37,018 nucleotides of DNA from assembly GCA_038046485.1 (NCBI GenBank), contig JBBSWA010000017.1, forward strand, positions 1 to 37,018, written 5' to 3'. The translations under genes and the position numbers were made by a program. The DNA is from JBBSWA01 sp038046485. Its GTDB lineage: Archaea > Nanobdellota > Nanobdellia > Woesearchaeales > SM23-78. The first letter of the stretch is position 1; each line of letters starts with the position of its first letter. The notes beneath the pieces are model-generated. The model had not been told where the DNA came from, ran no database searches, and worked only from the letters and a program-made list of their open reading frames with translations. This document shows positions 14,625-22,446 of the stretch, one piece after another.

Positions 14625-15104
14625 ATGTTTATAGGAAGGAATGTGAAAAAGAAAGAACAAAGAGGAATGCGGGGTTGGTCTTGTCCCCTTCTGATCATCT
14701 GGCTCGTTGTCGTAGACCAATTAACCAAGCTCATGGTACGGATCATGACTCCTCAAGTGGACGTGGGAGTATTTTCTTTACATCTGGTAACCAACACCGG
14801 AGCAAGTTTCAGCCTCTTCCAAGGGATGAACTCATTATTCATCTGGATCTCCTTAATGGTGATAGGATTTATAGTATATTATTGGGATCAAGTAGAAGCG
14901 CAAAACAAATTGGCCATGACCTTGATCGTATCAGGAATCATCGGCAATTTCATCGATCGTATCTTACTAGGCCATGTCATCGACTTCATCGATTTTAAAA
15001 TCTGGCCTGTTTTCAATATAGCGGATAGTTGCATCACAATAGGGGTCATTTGGCTGCTTTACAGGGAGTACAAATTATATTTAAAAAGCAATAGCAAGGT
15101 TTAA
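14625..15104 (+). CDS. lspA: signal peptidase II (prolipoprotein signal peptidase)
   Basis: Seen: four hydrophobic segments and the LspA motif series: VVVDQLTK, NTGASFSLF, GNFIDR, VIDFIDF and FNIADSCI; the Asp residues of GNFIDR and FNIAD are the catalytic pair. Family knowledge: this membrane aspartic protease removes the signal peptide of lipid-modified prolipoproteins. It is a bacterial enzyme that is rare in archaea; three lipobox proteins in this window are candidate substrates. The start is uncertain: the listed ATG overlaps the promoter zone, GTG 14643 sits at the expected distance from the TTTAAA box, and ATG 14667 also leaves the first membrane helix intact. Confidence 0.92.
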   Translation: MFIGRNVKKKEQRGMRGWSCPLLIIWLVVVDQLTKLMVRIMTPQVDVGVFSLHLVTNTGASFSLFQGMNSLFIWISLMVIGFIVYYWDQVEAQNKLAMTLIVSGIIGNFIDRILLGHVIDFIDFKIWPVFNIADSCITIGVIWLLYREYKLYLKSNSKV

Positions 15105-15129
15105 AAACTAGCTACTCCAAAAGAGTGAT

Positions 15130-16143
15130 ATGTCCGATCCATTCAAGGCGCAAGAATCCACCAACCAATATTTCTGGGTAGCGATTGCGTGCCTGGTTGT
15201 GCTCAATTTAGGAACCTTCGCATTCTTTTATCATATGAACAGTGTTACAAACGAGGAGTTAGGTCAAAAAACAAATCAAATCCAAGGCGCTGTAACGGAG
15301 ACCAACCAATTAGTGAAGAGCACCGCACAAGAGTTGGATACGACCAAGGAAAAGCTTACCTCAACCAATAAGCGTGTGGAAGGCGTTCAGGACGCATTAA
15401 CAAGTCAGACACAAAGTTTACAGGAGCAATTGGAAAAACAAGGCATTCAGTTTAAGAATACAATAGAGAATTTTAAGGCGGAGAGCGAACAAAAGATCAC
15501 CACGATAAAGGACACAGTAGATAAGAATACAGCAGAAGTTCAAAAAAAGATAGACGACATTAAGCTTGAAAGTTCAGATTTCAGTGCCATCATCCAAGAT
15601 CTAGTAAAAAGCGTGGTAAGTGTTCAAACCAGTGGAAGTACAGGAAGCGGAATTGTTTTAGACGATGAAGGGTACATCATGACCAACAACCATGTGGTTG
15701 GAAGCGGAATCACCGCGCAAGTAATTGATTACAATGGAAAAACATACACAGCAAGCGTAGTTAAACGCGACACAGTAAAGGACTTATTGGTTCTAAAAAT
15801 CGGCAAGGGGATCTTACCCAAGCTTCCTATGGGAGATGCTACCCTAGTTAAAGTAGGGGAGAAGGTCTTAGCCGTAGGAAACCCTGCAGGCCTTAAATTC
15901 AGTGTGAGTGAAGGCATTGTAAGTGCAATCAATCGAAAAATTGACAACACAGGCGTTACATTCATCCAGACTGACACCCCAATTAATGAGGGTAGCTCAG
16001 GCGGTCCTTTGGTAAATAAGAAAGGGGAAGTCATCGGAGTCAATGCAAAGAAGTATTCAGGTTATGAAGGACTTGGCTTTGCCATTCCCATTAATTTTGC
16101 AAGGGATTTTTTAGATGAAATTAAGAATCCGACAAGCAGTTAG
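15130..16143 (+). CDS. membrane-anchored trypsin-like (HtrA/DegP-type) serine protease
   Basis: Seen: one transmembrane segment (about residues 14-34), a long coiled coil (about 40-150, rich in Gln/Thr/Lys heptads), and a chymotrypsin-fold domain with the triad His188 (TNNHVV), Asp218 (VKDLLVLKI) and Ser290 (GSSGGPL). No PDZ domain follows; the protein ends soon after FAIPINFARDFL. Family knowledge: HtrA-like proteases handle misfolded exported proteins; the domain is outside the cell if the N-terminus is inside. The TATA at 15100-15107 overlaps the lspA stop codon and is centred 26 nt before the ATG. Confidence 0.92.
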   Translation: MSDPFKAQESTNQYFWVAIACLVVLNLGTFAFFYHMNSVTNEELGQKTNQIQGAVTETNQLVKSTAQELDTTKEKLTSTNKRVEGVQDALTSQTQSLQEQLEKQGIQFKNTIENFKAESEQKITTIKDTVDKNTAEVQKKIDDIKLESSDFSAIIQDLVKSVVSVQTSGSTGSGIVLDDEGYIMTNNHVVGSGITAQVIDYNGKTYTASVVKRDTVKDLLVLKIGKGILPKLPMGDATLVKVGEKVLAVGNPAGLKFSVSEGIVSAINRKIDNTGVTFIQTDTPINEGSSGGPLVNKKGEVIGVNAKKYSGYEGLGFAIPINFARDFLDEIKNPTSS

Positions 16144-16832
16144 ATTCCTAGTCTCATACGTAGGAACGTAGCAAAGAGTTCAGGTTCTGGATCTTGAGAG
16201 CCTTGTTTGTACCAAATGACACGATCCGGCTGATCTTTAGAAACCGTCGTTCGCAAATAAATGCCACTCTTACTTGGGTCTTGTGGATGTCTAAGGATTC
16301 CGACAAACTCTGTGTGACAGGCAGGGGTTAAAACAGGTTTTAACACTTCTCCATCCAGCTTGACGTGTTTTCCGCTAAAATAATAGAGTTCATCTCCGAT
16401 CTTGACTTCTAGACAACAGTAAGGGATCCGTCCGATACTGCAAAACTCATCACGTACCTCTGGATTGGGCTCGTCATAAGGATCTACTTTCTCAGCAAGA
16501 CCTTGCTCAAACTTTTCTTTATGGATACGGTAGCATTCAAGATAAGCTACATGTTCAAAGCCCAATACATTAAGAGGAATGGCAAGAGCTGGAGTGATTT
16601 GATGGCAATGACCACTGAATTTAGAGTGAGGGATGTCCCAGAATCCATAGGTGTCCAGCATATAGTCATAACCGCCTTCCCACATGGTTTGAATAACATT
16701 CAAAACAGTCTGGTGGGGGTCTTTAGCTTTCAAAGAAGAGAATCTTCGCCTAGCATCTTCTGCATCAAATCGTGGGAAAAGGTCTCGCAGAGGTGTGGTT
16801 TCTGTGCGGTACGTAAAGTTCATCAAGTCCAT
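16140..16832 (-). CDS. uncharacterised Cys/His-containing protein, 230 aa
   Basis: Not recognised. Seen: a soluble protein with GHCHQITPALAIPLNVLGF at about residues 74-92, then a beta-rich part with IPYCCLEVKIGDELYYFSGKHVKLDG and a C-terminal ACHTEFVG. A Cys in a GHC(H)Q turn before a helix, followed later by a His on a strand, resembles the layout of papain-like or transglutaminase-like folds, but this is only a structural guess. A TATA-like TTAAAATA (16855-16862) is centred 26 nt before the ATG. Its stop overlaps the convergent protease gene by 4 bp. Confidence 0.7.
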   Translation of the reverse strand: MDLMNFTYRTETTPLRDLFPRFDAEDARRRFSSLKAKDPHQTVLNVIQTMWEGGYDYMLDTYGFWDIPHSKFSGHCHQITPALAIPLNVLGFEHVAYLECYRIHKEKFEQGLAEKVDPYDEPNPEVRDEFCSIGRIPYCCLEVKIGDELYYFSGKHVKLDGEVLKPVLTPACHTEFVGILRHPQDPSKSGIYLRTTVSKDQPDRVIWYKQGSQDPEPELFATFLRMRLGI

Positions 16833-16867
16833 AGCTTACTAGAATGGATAAAGGTTAAAATAGTTTT

Positions 16868-18154
16868 TTATTGGCAGGTTCCCATGCAGCCACCAGATGT
16901 GGAATTCCTGCAGGTTGTGCCATTAGAGCATTGAACTCCGCAGCCAGTATAGTTACCACAACCAGTAGTGTCAATGATGCAGCTTCCTACGCAGATGTTT
17001 GGATCGTTACTGCTGCATTTGTATCCGGTAGAGCAGTGCAGTTGACAGGCAGCATTGAGTCCACAACCGGCTGTGTTAAGAGTGCAGTTTCCGCTGCAAC
17101 CATTAGGCACAGCACCAGTGCAGTTGTATCCAAAAGAGCAAGTGGTTTGACAGGAAGGTGAGGATCCGCAGCCTTGTGTGCCATTATTCGTTTGATTTTG
17201 TACACAATTTCCGCCACAACCGCCTGGGGCGTATCCGCTACAAGCATAACCACTAGGACATTTCGTACTGCAATTGGCATGGACTCCACAGCCAGTAGGA
17301 GAAGCACAGGTTCCTCCACAAGCTGTAGAAAAGGAGTTAATGCATAATTCGCCAGCTTGACACTTTGCGGTACAGTTCGCATTGACTCCGCAGCCTTGTG
17401 GAGAAGCACAGTATCCTTGGCAAGCATTCGGAATCGCATTGAAACATTGTTGATCTGGAGGACATTTAGTTGAACAGTTCGCATTACTTCCACAGCCACT
17501 GGTTTGAAGATAGCACTTGCCTCCGCAACCGCCAATGGCCGCTCCTGAACAAGTATATCCTGCAGGGCATTTGGTTTGGCAAGAGGTCAGGCCTCCACAG
17601 CCAGTTGTGTTCGTCTGATTGGTTTGGTTTTGTATACATTTTCCACCGCAAGCACCAGGGAGTGCGTTTTGACAAGTATACCCAACAGAACATTTTGTGC
17701 CACATTCCGTGTTAGGACCACACCCGGTTGTGTTTAAGGTGCAGTTTCCTTTGCAGGCATTAGGGAAGGCTCCTTTGCAAGAGTAGCCTTGGGGACATTT
17801 AGAGGTACAATTCACACCAGTTCCGCAACCGTTTGTATCAGTAACACATTTTCCACCGCAACCATTTGGTTGTATGTTGACGCATTTATTCTCTGCAGTA
17901 CACTTGACGGCACATTCAGGCCTAGTACCGCAGCCCGGCTTTTTAGGTACGCAGATTCCACCGCAGCCATTCGGAGTGGCATTCACGCAAATATTATTAA
18001 AAGAGCATTTCGTTTGACACAGAAAGCTGTTCCCACATCCTTTGGTTGAATTTTCAAATGTGGCTTGGCCAGCAAGGTTCTTGTTTTGCTGGCAGGAGGT
18101 TAAGAAGATCGCAACAGCGATAACCGCAAAAAACAGGAAGGTATTTGCTCTCAA
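16868..18154 (-). CDS. lipoprotein with eleven six-cysteine repeats
   Basis: Seen: a signal with lipobox LTSC, a short linker, then 11 tandem units of 31-41 residues, each with the pattern GCG-x4-C-x3-C-x5-C-x7-C-x-G-x-C: six cysteines per unit, 66 in all plus the lipid-linked one. Linkers are rich in Asn-X-Thr/Ser, so N-glycosylation is likely. This suggests a rigid disulfide-stacked stalk on the cell surface (inference). The start codon is TTG at 18154: no in-frame ATG or GTG lies upstream, and a TATA (18183-18192) is centred about 33 nt away. The repeat resembles eukaryotic EGF-like or granulin-like knots in spacing only; no specific family is claimed. Confidence 0.85.
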   Translation of the reverse strand: MRANTFLFFAVIAVAIFLTSCQQNKNLAGQATFENSTKGCGNSFLCQTKCSFNNICVNATPNGCGGICVPKKPGCGTRPECAVKCTAENKCVNIQPNGCGGKCVTDTNGCGTGVNCTSKCPQGYSCKGAFPNACKGNCTLNTTGCGPNTECGTKCSVGYTCQNALPGACGGKCIQNQTNQTNTTGCGGLTSCQTKCPAGYTCSGAAIGGCGGKCYLQTSGCGSNANCSTKCPPDQQCFNAIPNACQGYCASPQGCGVNANCTAKCQAGELCINSFSTACGGTCASPTGCGVHANCSTKCPSGYACSGYAPGGCGGNCVQNQTNNGTQGCGSSPSCQTTCSFGYNCTGAVPNGCSGNCTLNTAGCGLNAACQLHCSTGYKCSSNDPNICVGSCIIDTTGCGNYTGCGVQCSNGTTCRNSTSGGCMGTCQ

Positions 18155-18182
18155 AGTCTCACGACATGTTTCCAGCGATACC

Positions 18183-18192
18183 TATATATAAA
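18183..18192. promoter_or_regulatory. divergent TATA element between the Cys-repeat lipoprotein and nth
   Basis: TATATATAAA readable on both strands. On the minus strand it precedes TTG 18154 by about 33 nt. On the plus strand it is 16 nt from ATG 18203 and 33 nt from the in-frame ATG 18221, which favours the latter as the nth start. Confidence 0.55.
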
Positions 18193-18202
18193 AGTTTCTA
18201 AT

Positions 18203-18850
18203 ATGAAAGTCAGAACACCCATGAAAGAAAGAGCAGCTATTATTTTGCAACATCTCAAAAAGCATTACCCTAATCTTAAGTGTTTCCTCTCACATCAAGA
18301 CCCCTTTCAACTTCTAGTCGCAGTCATTCTATCCGCACAGTGCACCGACATCCGAGTGAACAAGGTCACCCCCATTCTTTTCAAGCGTTTCAAAACCGCC
18401 AAGGACTTCGCCGAGTGTAACATCAAAGAATTAGAAACGCTCATTCACAGCACCGGTTTCTACAAGAATAAGGCCAAGAACATTCAGGCCATGGCAAAGA
18501 TGCTGGTCAAGGACTTCAACAGCAAAGTACCTAAGACTATGGAAGAGCTCGTCAAACTACCCGGCGTCGGCCGTAAAACAGCCAACGTCATCCTAGCTGA
18601 GTGCTTTGGTTTAAATGAGGGTGTCTGTGTAGATACGCATGTGATGCGCCTCTCACAACGTCTCGGCCTCAGTAACCATAAAGATCCGATCAAGATCGAG
18701 CAGGACCTAATGAAATGCATTCCAAAGAAAGACTGGGAAACCATCAGTCTCACTCTAATCACCCACGGAAGAAAGGTCTGCAATGCCAAAAAGCCAGATT
18801 GCAAGGGGTGCTTCTTGAACAAAGTGTGTCTAAGTGCGTTTAAAGTGTAA
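18203..18850 (+). CDS. nth: endonuclease III (DNA glycosylase/AP lyase)
   Basis: Seen: AVILSAQCTDIRVNKVTP near the N-terminus with the helix carrying catalytic-site residues, helix-hairpin-helix LPGVGRKTANVI (with the catalytic Lys of GVGRKTAN), VDTHVMRLSQRLGL with the catalytic Asp, and the 4Fe-4S loop C-x6-C-x2-C-x5-C at the C-terminus (CNAKKPDCKGCFLNKVC). Family knowledge: it removes oxidised pyrimidines and nicks AP sites. Promoter spacing suggests translation starts at the second ATG (18221, MKERAA), the usual family start. The 3' end overlaps the convergent HAD gene by 11 bp. Confidence 0.96.
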   Translation: MKVRTPMKERAAIILQHLKKHYPNLKCFLSHQDPFQLLVAVILSAQCTDIRVNKVTPILFKRFKTAKDFAECNIKELETLIHSTGFYKNKAKNIQAMAKMLVKDFNSKVPKTMEELVKLPGVGRKTANVILAECFGLNEGVCVDTHVMRLSQRLGLSNHKDPIKIEQDLMKCIPKKDWETISLTLITHGRKVCNAKKPDCKGCFLNKVCLSAFKV

Positions 18851-19580
18851 ACCCTTCCAGTGAATAAACAACTTGATCCGCTAATCTTAGATCTTGCGTT
18901 CCATGGTTTCCAATCTGAACACCCACAACATACATTCCAGCCCGTCTTGCACTCAAAACACCGCTTTCCGAATCTTCAAAAACGAGGCATTTATTTGGAA
19001 CAACGCCGAGTTTTTTAGCCGTAAGCAGATAAGGATCGGGATGAGGTTTGTGCCTCTTTGTATCTTCATAGCTAGTAATTGCATCAAAGCAAGACAAGAG
19101 GCAAAGATTGGAAAGAACTTGTGTAATTTGATGCTCAAAGCTGCCCGAGCAAATGCCCATCTTGAATCCGTTTTCAATTCCCTGTCCTACTACACTCAAT
19201 AAACCTGGCAAGGGGTTTTTTATATCCAAAAGATGTTGATCATAATCAGGGTTATACTTACGAAGCAATTCCTCTGCAGAAGTCTGTAATGCATACTTTC
19301 GAATCAGTTGATCATAATAATCCAGATCCGGAACTCCATAGAATCCTCTGCGATCTTCCGCAGATAGTTCAATACCAAATTCTTTCTGAATCAGCCCAGC
19401 ACTCACTCGCACACCAATTTCTTCAGTATCTACAATAAGGCCATCCAAGTCGAAGATGACTGCTTCAAGGGAGGAAGGAGGCGCTAGGTGAAGCAGGACT
19501 TTTCGAGTTCGCGAAGGTTTCGGTGCAGGCTCTGGAAACGCTTCATACATCCAGTAAGGTTCAAGAAGGGCGCTTGTCAT
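18840..19580 (-). CDS. HAD-superfamily phosphatase, beta-phosphoglucomutase-like
   Basis: Seen: motif I DLDGLIVDTE with Asp44 and Asp46, motif II CSGS, motif III Lys in KRHKPHPDPY, and motif IV FEDSESG; the cap domain is helical and inserted after motif I. Family knowledge: this is the PGMB/phosphatase branch acting on small phospho-sugars or similar; the substrate is unknown. A 37-residue Pro/Arg-rich N-terminal extension is unusual. It is the last gene of a four-gene operon; its start overlaps the upstream gene by 20 bp and has a good ribosome binding site (GGAGG about 6 nt before the ATG). Confidence 0.9.
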   Translation of the reverse strand: MTSALLEPYWMYEAFPEPAPKPSRTRKVLLHLAPPSSLEAVIFDLDGLIVDTEEIGVRVSAGLIQKEFGIELSAEDRRGFYGVPDLDYYDQLIRKYALQTSAEELLRKYNPDYDQHLLDIKNPLPGLLSVVGQGIENGFKMGICSGSFEHQITQVLSNLCLLSCFDAITSYEDTKRHKPHPDPYLLTAKKLGVVPNKCLVFEDSESGVLSARRAGMYVVGVQIGNHGTQDLRLADQVVYSLEGFTL

Positions 19581-19992
19581 ACCTTTCCTCCACTGGGATT
19601 ATATACAGCACAATCGGCGCATATTTTAATTGGGAAGTTTCAAGGATGCAAGCTGTAATCCCTTTGAATTCAATGGGGATTGGGGCACGTTCCAGCTGAA
19701 GGCCAGATCGAGTGCTGAGATGTTGAAAATACGTTGCTATTTCAGCGCCGCTTCCTCCGATTTTGAAAAACCCTTCTTGTCTTCCATTGATCCGATCCCC
19801 AGCAAACAATGCAACTCGGATGTGTTCTGGGCGATATCCGAAGGGATCTAAACAAAGGCGAACATCCTTAAACTGGTCGGTTAAGGTTTCTAAGGCCCCT
19901 ACAGCACAGTAAACCTTTTCTGGAATAGAGCCTTGCATTTTTAGAGTATCCTCCAGGAATTGCTTGGCGATCTCTTCTGAAGTTCGTGTCAT
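19561..19992 (-). CDS. hypothetical protein, 143 aa (HTH-HAD operon)
   Basis: Not recognised. Seen: an N-terminal helix (TSEEIAKQFLEDTLKMQG), then alternating strands and helices with VRLCLDPFGYRPEHIRVALFAGD, a GRQEGFFKIGGSGAEIATYFQ loop-helix, and a final strand APIVLYIIPVEERY. A glycine-rich GGSG turn could be part of a ligand site. Translation depends on a Shine-Dalgarno GGTGA 5 nt before the ATG. It is third in the operon and overlaps the HAD gene. Confidence 0.7.
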   Translation of the reverse strand: MTRTSEEIAKQFLEDTLKMQGSIPEKVYCAVGALETLTDQFKDVRLCLDPFGYRPEHIRVALFAGDRINGRQEGFFKIGGSGAEIATYFQHLSTRSGLQLERAPIPIEFKGITACILETSQLKYAPIVLYIIPVEERYDKRPS

Positions 19993-19996
19993 TTGT

Positions 19997-20974
19997 TCAC
20001 CGTTTATTTCCTAAGTCTAGAGCAGTTGAAATGAGGGGTTCATTGTATCTCTGATAAAGCAAAGGTATGGCTTGGTTGTCTTCAGGTTTATATCCAGTCA
20101 ACAGAACAAGCCAATCATCATGAGATATTTGGCCAGCTTCTCTTCCCAGCTTGGCACCCTGCAGCCAGCCATTGACATGAGCTCCATCATTGACAAGCAA
20201 GAGATCAAGCCCGGAAAATCGTTCTCGGTTCGAATATACGTAAGGCAATGCATCCGGAGCGAATTTGAACAGCGGGGTTCCATCATTGAGAAAGGCTGTG
20301 GATGGGACACCATGTCTTTTGCAGTATTCTACAGTAGCATTCCAATCAGTGAGCACTAAAGATATGGGTGTAGGAATGGCTCGTAACTGCTCCAGTCCGG
20401 GTTTAAAAGGCATATGATCAAAATAGGTTTGGATGAGGGCATTGGTCGCATGAATTTCTTCAACCAACCTTCCTTCTCCTTCAATCTCTCTTCCCAAGTA
20501 GAATCGGTCCGAGATGCAATCAGCAAGGTTGTTCGCGCTGAGAAGTCCGTGGCTGATAACCGTCTGAGCGGAGGAGTTAAGAGCAATAGTGGGGGTGAGT
20601 CTAAGAGCTACGCCAATCGTAGCAGCAAGATGATACAAGCCAGCAAGGCTGGATTTTTCTTTAGGGTTGTTAGCAAGGGTAGGGTTCTCATGTAGGTACG
20701 CAAAGAGGTCTTTACCGATGCGATCGGCAAGTTCCTTCGCATCAAAAGGGGCATTTTCCAGGTCTTCAACAGTCAGTCCCAACCGTTCAAGTCGTGTGCG
20801 ATAAGATGCAAGAAGTTCTTCCCAAAGTACAGCAATGGTGTCTCGGGCATCTTGAGTGGTATCATAAAGTTTAGATAAAGCTTGCCCTCTTTCAGCAGGG
20901 GTTCCTAAAGATGCAGGGCCAAAGGGTATTAAATGGTTTGGCTCATGCTTGTGTTCATCATCTGTATTTGTCAT
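19997..20974 (-). CDS. hypothetical protein, about 325 aa (HTH-HAD operon)
   Basis: Not recognised. Seen: a His/Glu-rich start, then a mostly helical first two thirds (ALSKLYDTTQDARDTIAVLWEELL) and an alpha/beta last third with ISLVLTDWNATVEYCKRHG, LDLLLVNDGAHVNGWLQG and a LGREAGQISHDDWLVLLTG helix. No catalytic motif is identifiable. The longer reading from 21007 overlaps the regulator gene; ATG 20974 has a Shine-Dalgarno GGTGA whose TGA is the regulator's stop codon, so I chose 20974. Confidence 0.7.
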   Translation of the reverse strand: MTNTDDEHKHEPNHLIPFGPASLGTPAERGQALSKLYDTTQDARDTIAVLWEELLASYRTRLERLGLTVEDLENAPFDAKELADRIGKDLFAYLHENPTLANNPKEKSSLAGLYHLAATIGVALRLTPTIALNSSAQTVISHGLLSANNLADCISDRFYLGREIEGEGRLVEEIHATNALIQTYFDHMPFKPGLEQLRAIPTPISLVLTDWNATVEYCKRHGVPSTAFLNDGTPLFKFAPDALPYVYSNRERFSGLDLLLVNDGAHVNGWLQGAKLGREAGQISHDDWLVLLTGYKPEDNQAIPLLYQRYNEPLISTALDLGNKR

Positions 20975-20978
20975 TTGT

Positions 20979-21407
20979 TCACCTGTATGTATTCGGATTG
21001 GTATCAACTAAGAGGTCTTCAATGGAAGATCTAGGAATGTTTAGGGCAGCTAGTATTCTTGGTCGAATGGTGCGACTCGGCACAGTGGTTCCATTCAGGT
21101 ATCGTCCGATAGAGCTAACATCAACTCCTAGTTGTTGGCAAAGCCACTCATGGGTTTGCCCTAATTGTTTGAGGTGATCGCGCAAGAGTGTGCTCCAGGC
21201 TTGATTAAGGGGAGCTTTTCTTTTTCTATAAGCGCAAGTTCGATCGTAATCTGAAGGTCGGCCAAATCCGCGTTCCAAAGCACGAGTATATCGATATACT
21301 GTACCATAGCTAAGGCTTTCTTGTAGAGCGATAGCGGGGATAGAACGGCCGATTCCATAAGCACGTTGAAGATTTTCTACTTGTTCAAGAGTTATTTTTT
21401 GCATCAT
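20979..21407 (-). CDS. transcription regulator with two HTH motifs
   Basis: Seen: an N-terminal helix-turn-helix (IPAIALQESLSYGTVYRYTRALERGFG) and a C-terminal Cro/C1-like helix-turn-helix (LGQTHEWLCQQLGVDVSSIGRYLNGTTVPS), joined by a basic Arg/Lys linker. It probably controls its own four-gene operon. A TATA (GATATAAAAG on this strand, about 21447-21456) leaves a leader of about 20 nt that carries GAGGTG, a strong Shine-Dalgarno. Two ATG codons follow in tandem; the second (21404) is better spaced. This SD-led start contrasts with the leaderless genes around it. Confidence 0.8.
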   Translation of the reverse strand: MMQKITLEQVENLQRAYGIGRSIPAIALQESLSYGTVYRYTRALERGFGRPSDYDRTCAYRKRKAPLNQAWSTLLRDHLKQLGQTHEWLCQQLGVDVSSIGRYLNGTTVPSRTIRPRILAALNIPRSSIEDLLVDTNPNTYR

Positions 21408-21513
21408 TGCACCTCGTGTGTTAGACTATATCCTCATTAAGATAAACTTTTATATCATTATTTTTGTATATTAGAAATATTTATAAGCATCTTTAGACTA
21501 CATTACAATAAAT

Positions 21514-22446
21514 ATGGACAAAACTGACCAAAAGCTCTTAGCCGAGCTAGATAAAAATCCTAAAATCCCACTCACCCAGCTAGCAAAGAAGCTCCTCATC
21601 TCCCAGCAAGTCGCTGATTATCGAATGAAACGCCTCGTGAAGCAAGGGATCATCACTAAGTTCGGCACCATCATCAACTTAAAATCTCTGCGCCAAGAAC
21701 ACTACCGAGTCTTCTTCCGCTTCAATGCAAAGTTTAACGCCACTCAAGTTTTTGAATATCTCAAGAACCAAAAAGGAGTCTATTGGGCTACCCGAGTCGG
21801 GGGAAAGTATGACCTGCTCCTCACTCTATTCGTTTTCGATTTCGCTGCTTTTGACCAGTTCGTCGATCAATTCAATAAAAAATTTCCAGGGCTGATCCAA
21901 GACATTACGGGTTGCTATGTTTTAGATCATTACCTTTACAAACATAAAGCCTTAAGTCAAGACTTCGATGCAATCGAATACGGCTATAACGACCCCATCA
22001 TTGAATTGGATGCATTAGACCAATACATCCTCAAAAAGATAAAAGATAATTGCCGCATCCCAGCATTGGAATTAGCTCGGGAAGGGAAAACAACGTATAA
22101 AACCATATTAAACCGGATCAAGCACTTAGAGAAAGAAAGAGTTATACTCGGATATCGCTTGTTCATGAAGTCTGAAGAAAACCAGCCATTTATTCTTCTT
22201 CTATCCTTCAAAGATTACAACCGAGATAAAGAAAAAGATCTCATTTGTTACTTAGCCAGAAGAGAGGAGGTAACACAATCCTTGCGTATGTTCGGAACCT
22301 GGAACCTATTCCTTCATATTCGCACAAGAGACAACGAAAAGCTTCAGAGTTTTATAGCTGAACTAAGGGGAAGATTTGATCTGGTTAATGATTATGAAAT
22401 CATCCCGATCTTTGAAGATATTGCAATCAACTTGATGCCATTATAA
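21514..22446 (+). CDS. double-module Lrp/AsnC-family regulator
   Basis: Seen: a first winged HTH (DQKLLAELDKNPKIPLTQLAKKL ... RMKRLVKQGIITKF) followed by a RAM-like ligand/oligomer domain, then after residue 165 a second HTH (LDQYILKKIKDNCRIPALELAR ... ILNRIKHLEKERVILGY) and a second RAM-like domain. At 310 aa it is twice the usual Lrp length of about 150. Family knowledge: such tandem Lrp proteins occur in archaea and can act as a pseudo-dimer. The TATA at 21480-21487 is centred 30 nt before the ATG; it is divergent from the HTH-HAD operon. Confidence 0.9.
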   Translation: MDKTDQKLLAELDKNPKIPLTQLAKKLLISQQVADYRMKRLVKQGIITKFGTIINLKSLRQEHYRVFFRFNAKFNATQVFEYLKNQKGVYWATRVGGKYDLLLTLFVFDFAAFDQFVDQFNKKFPGLIQDITGCYVLDHYLYKHKALSQDFDAIEYGYNDPIIELDALDQYILKKIKDNCRIPALELAREGKTTYKTILNRIKHLEKERVILGYRLFMKSEENQPFILLLSFKDYNRDKEKDLICYLARREEVTQSLRMFGTWNLFLHIRTRDNEKLQSFIAELRGRFDLVNDYEIIPIFEDIAINLMPL

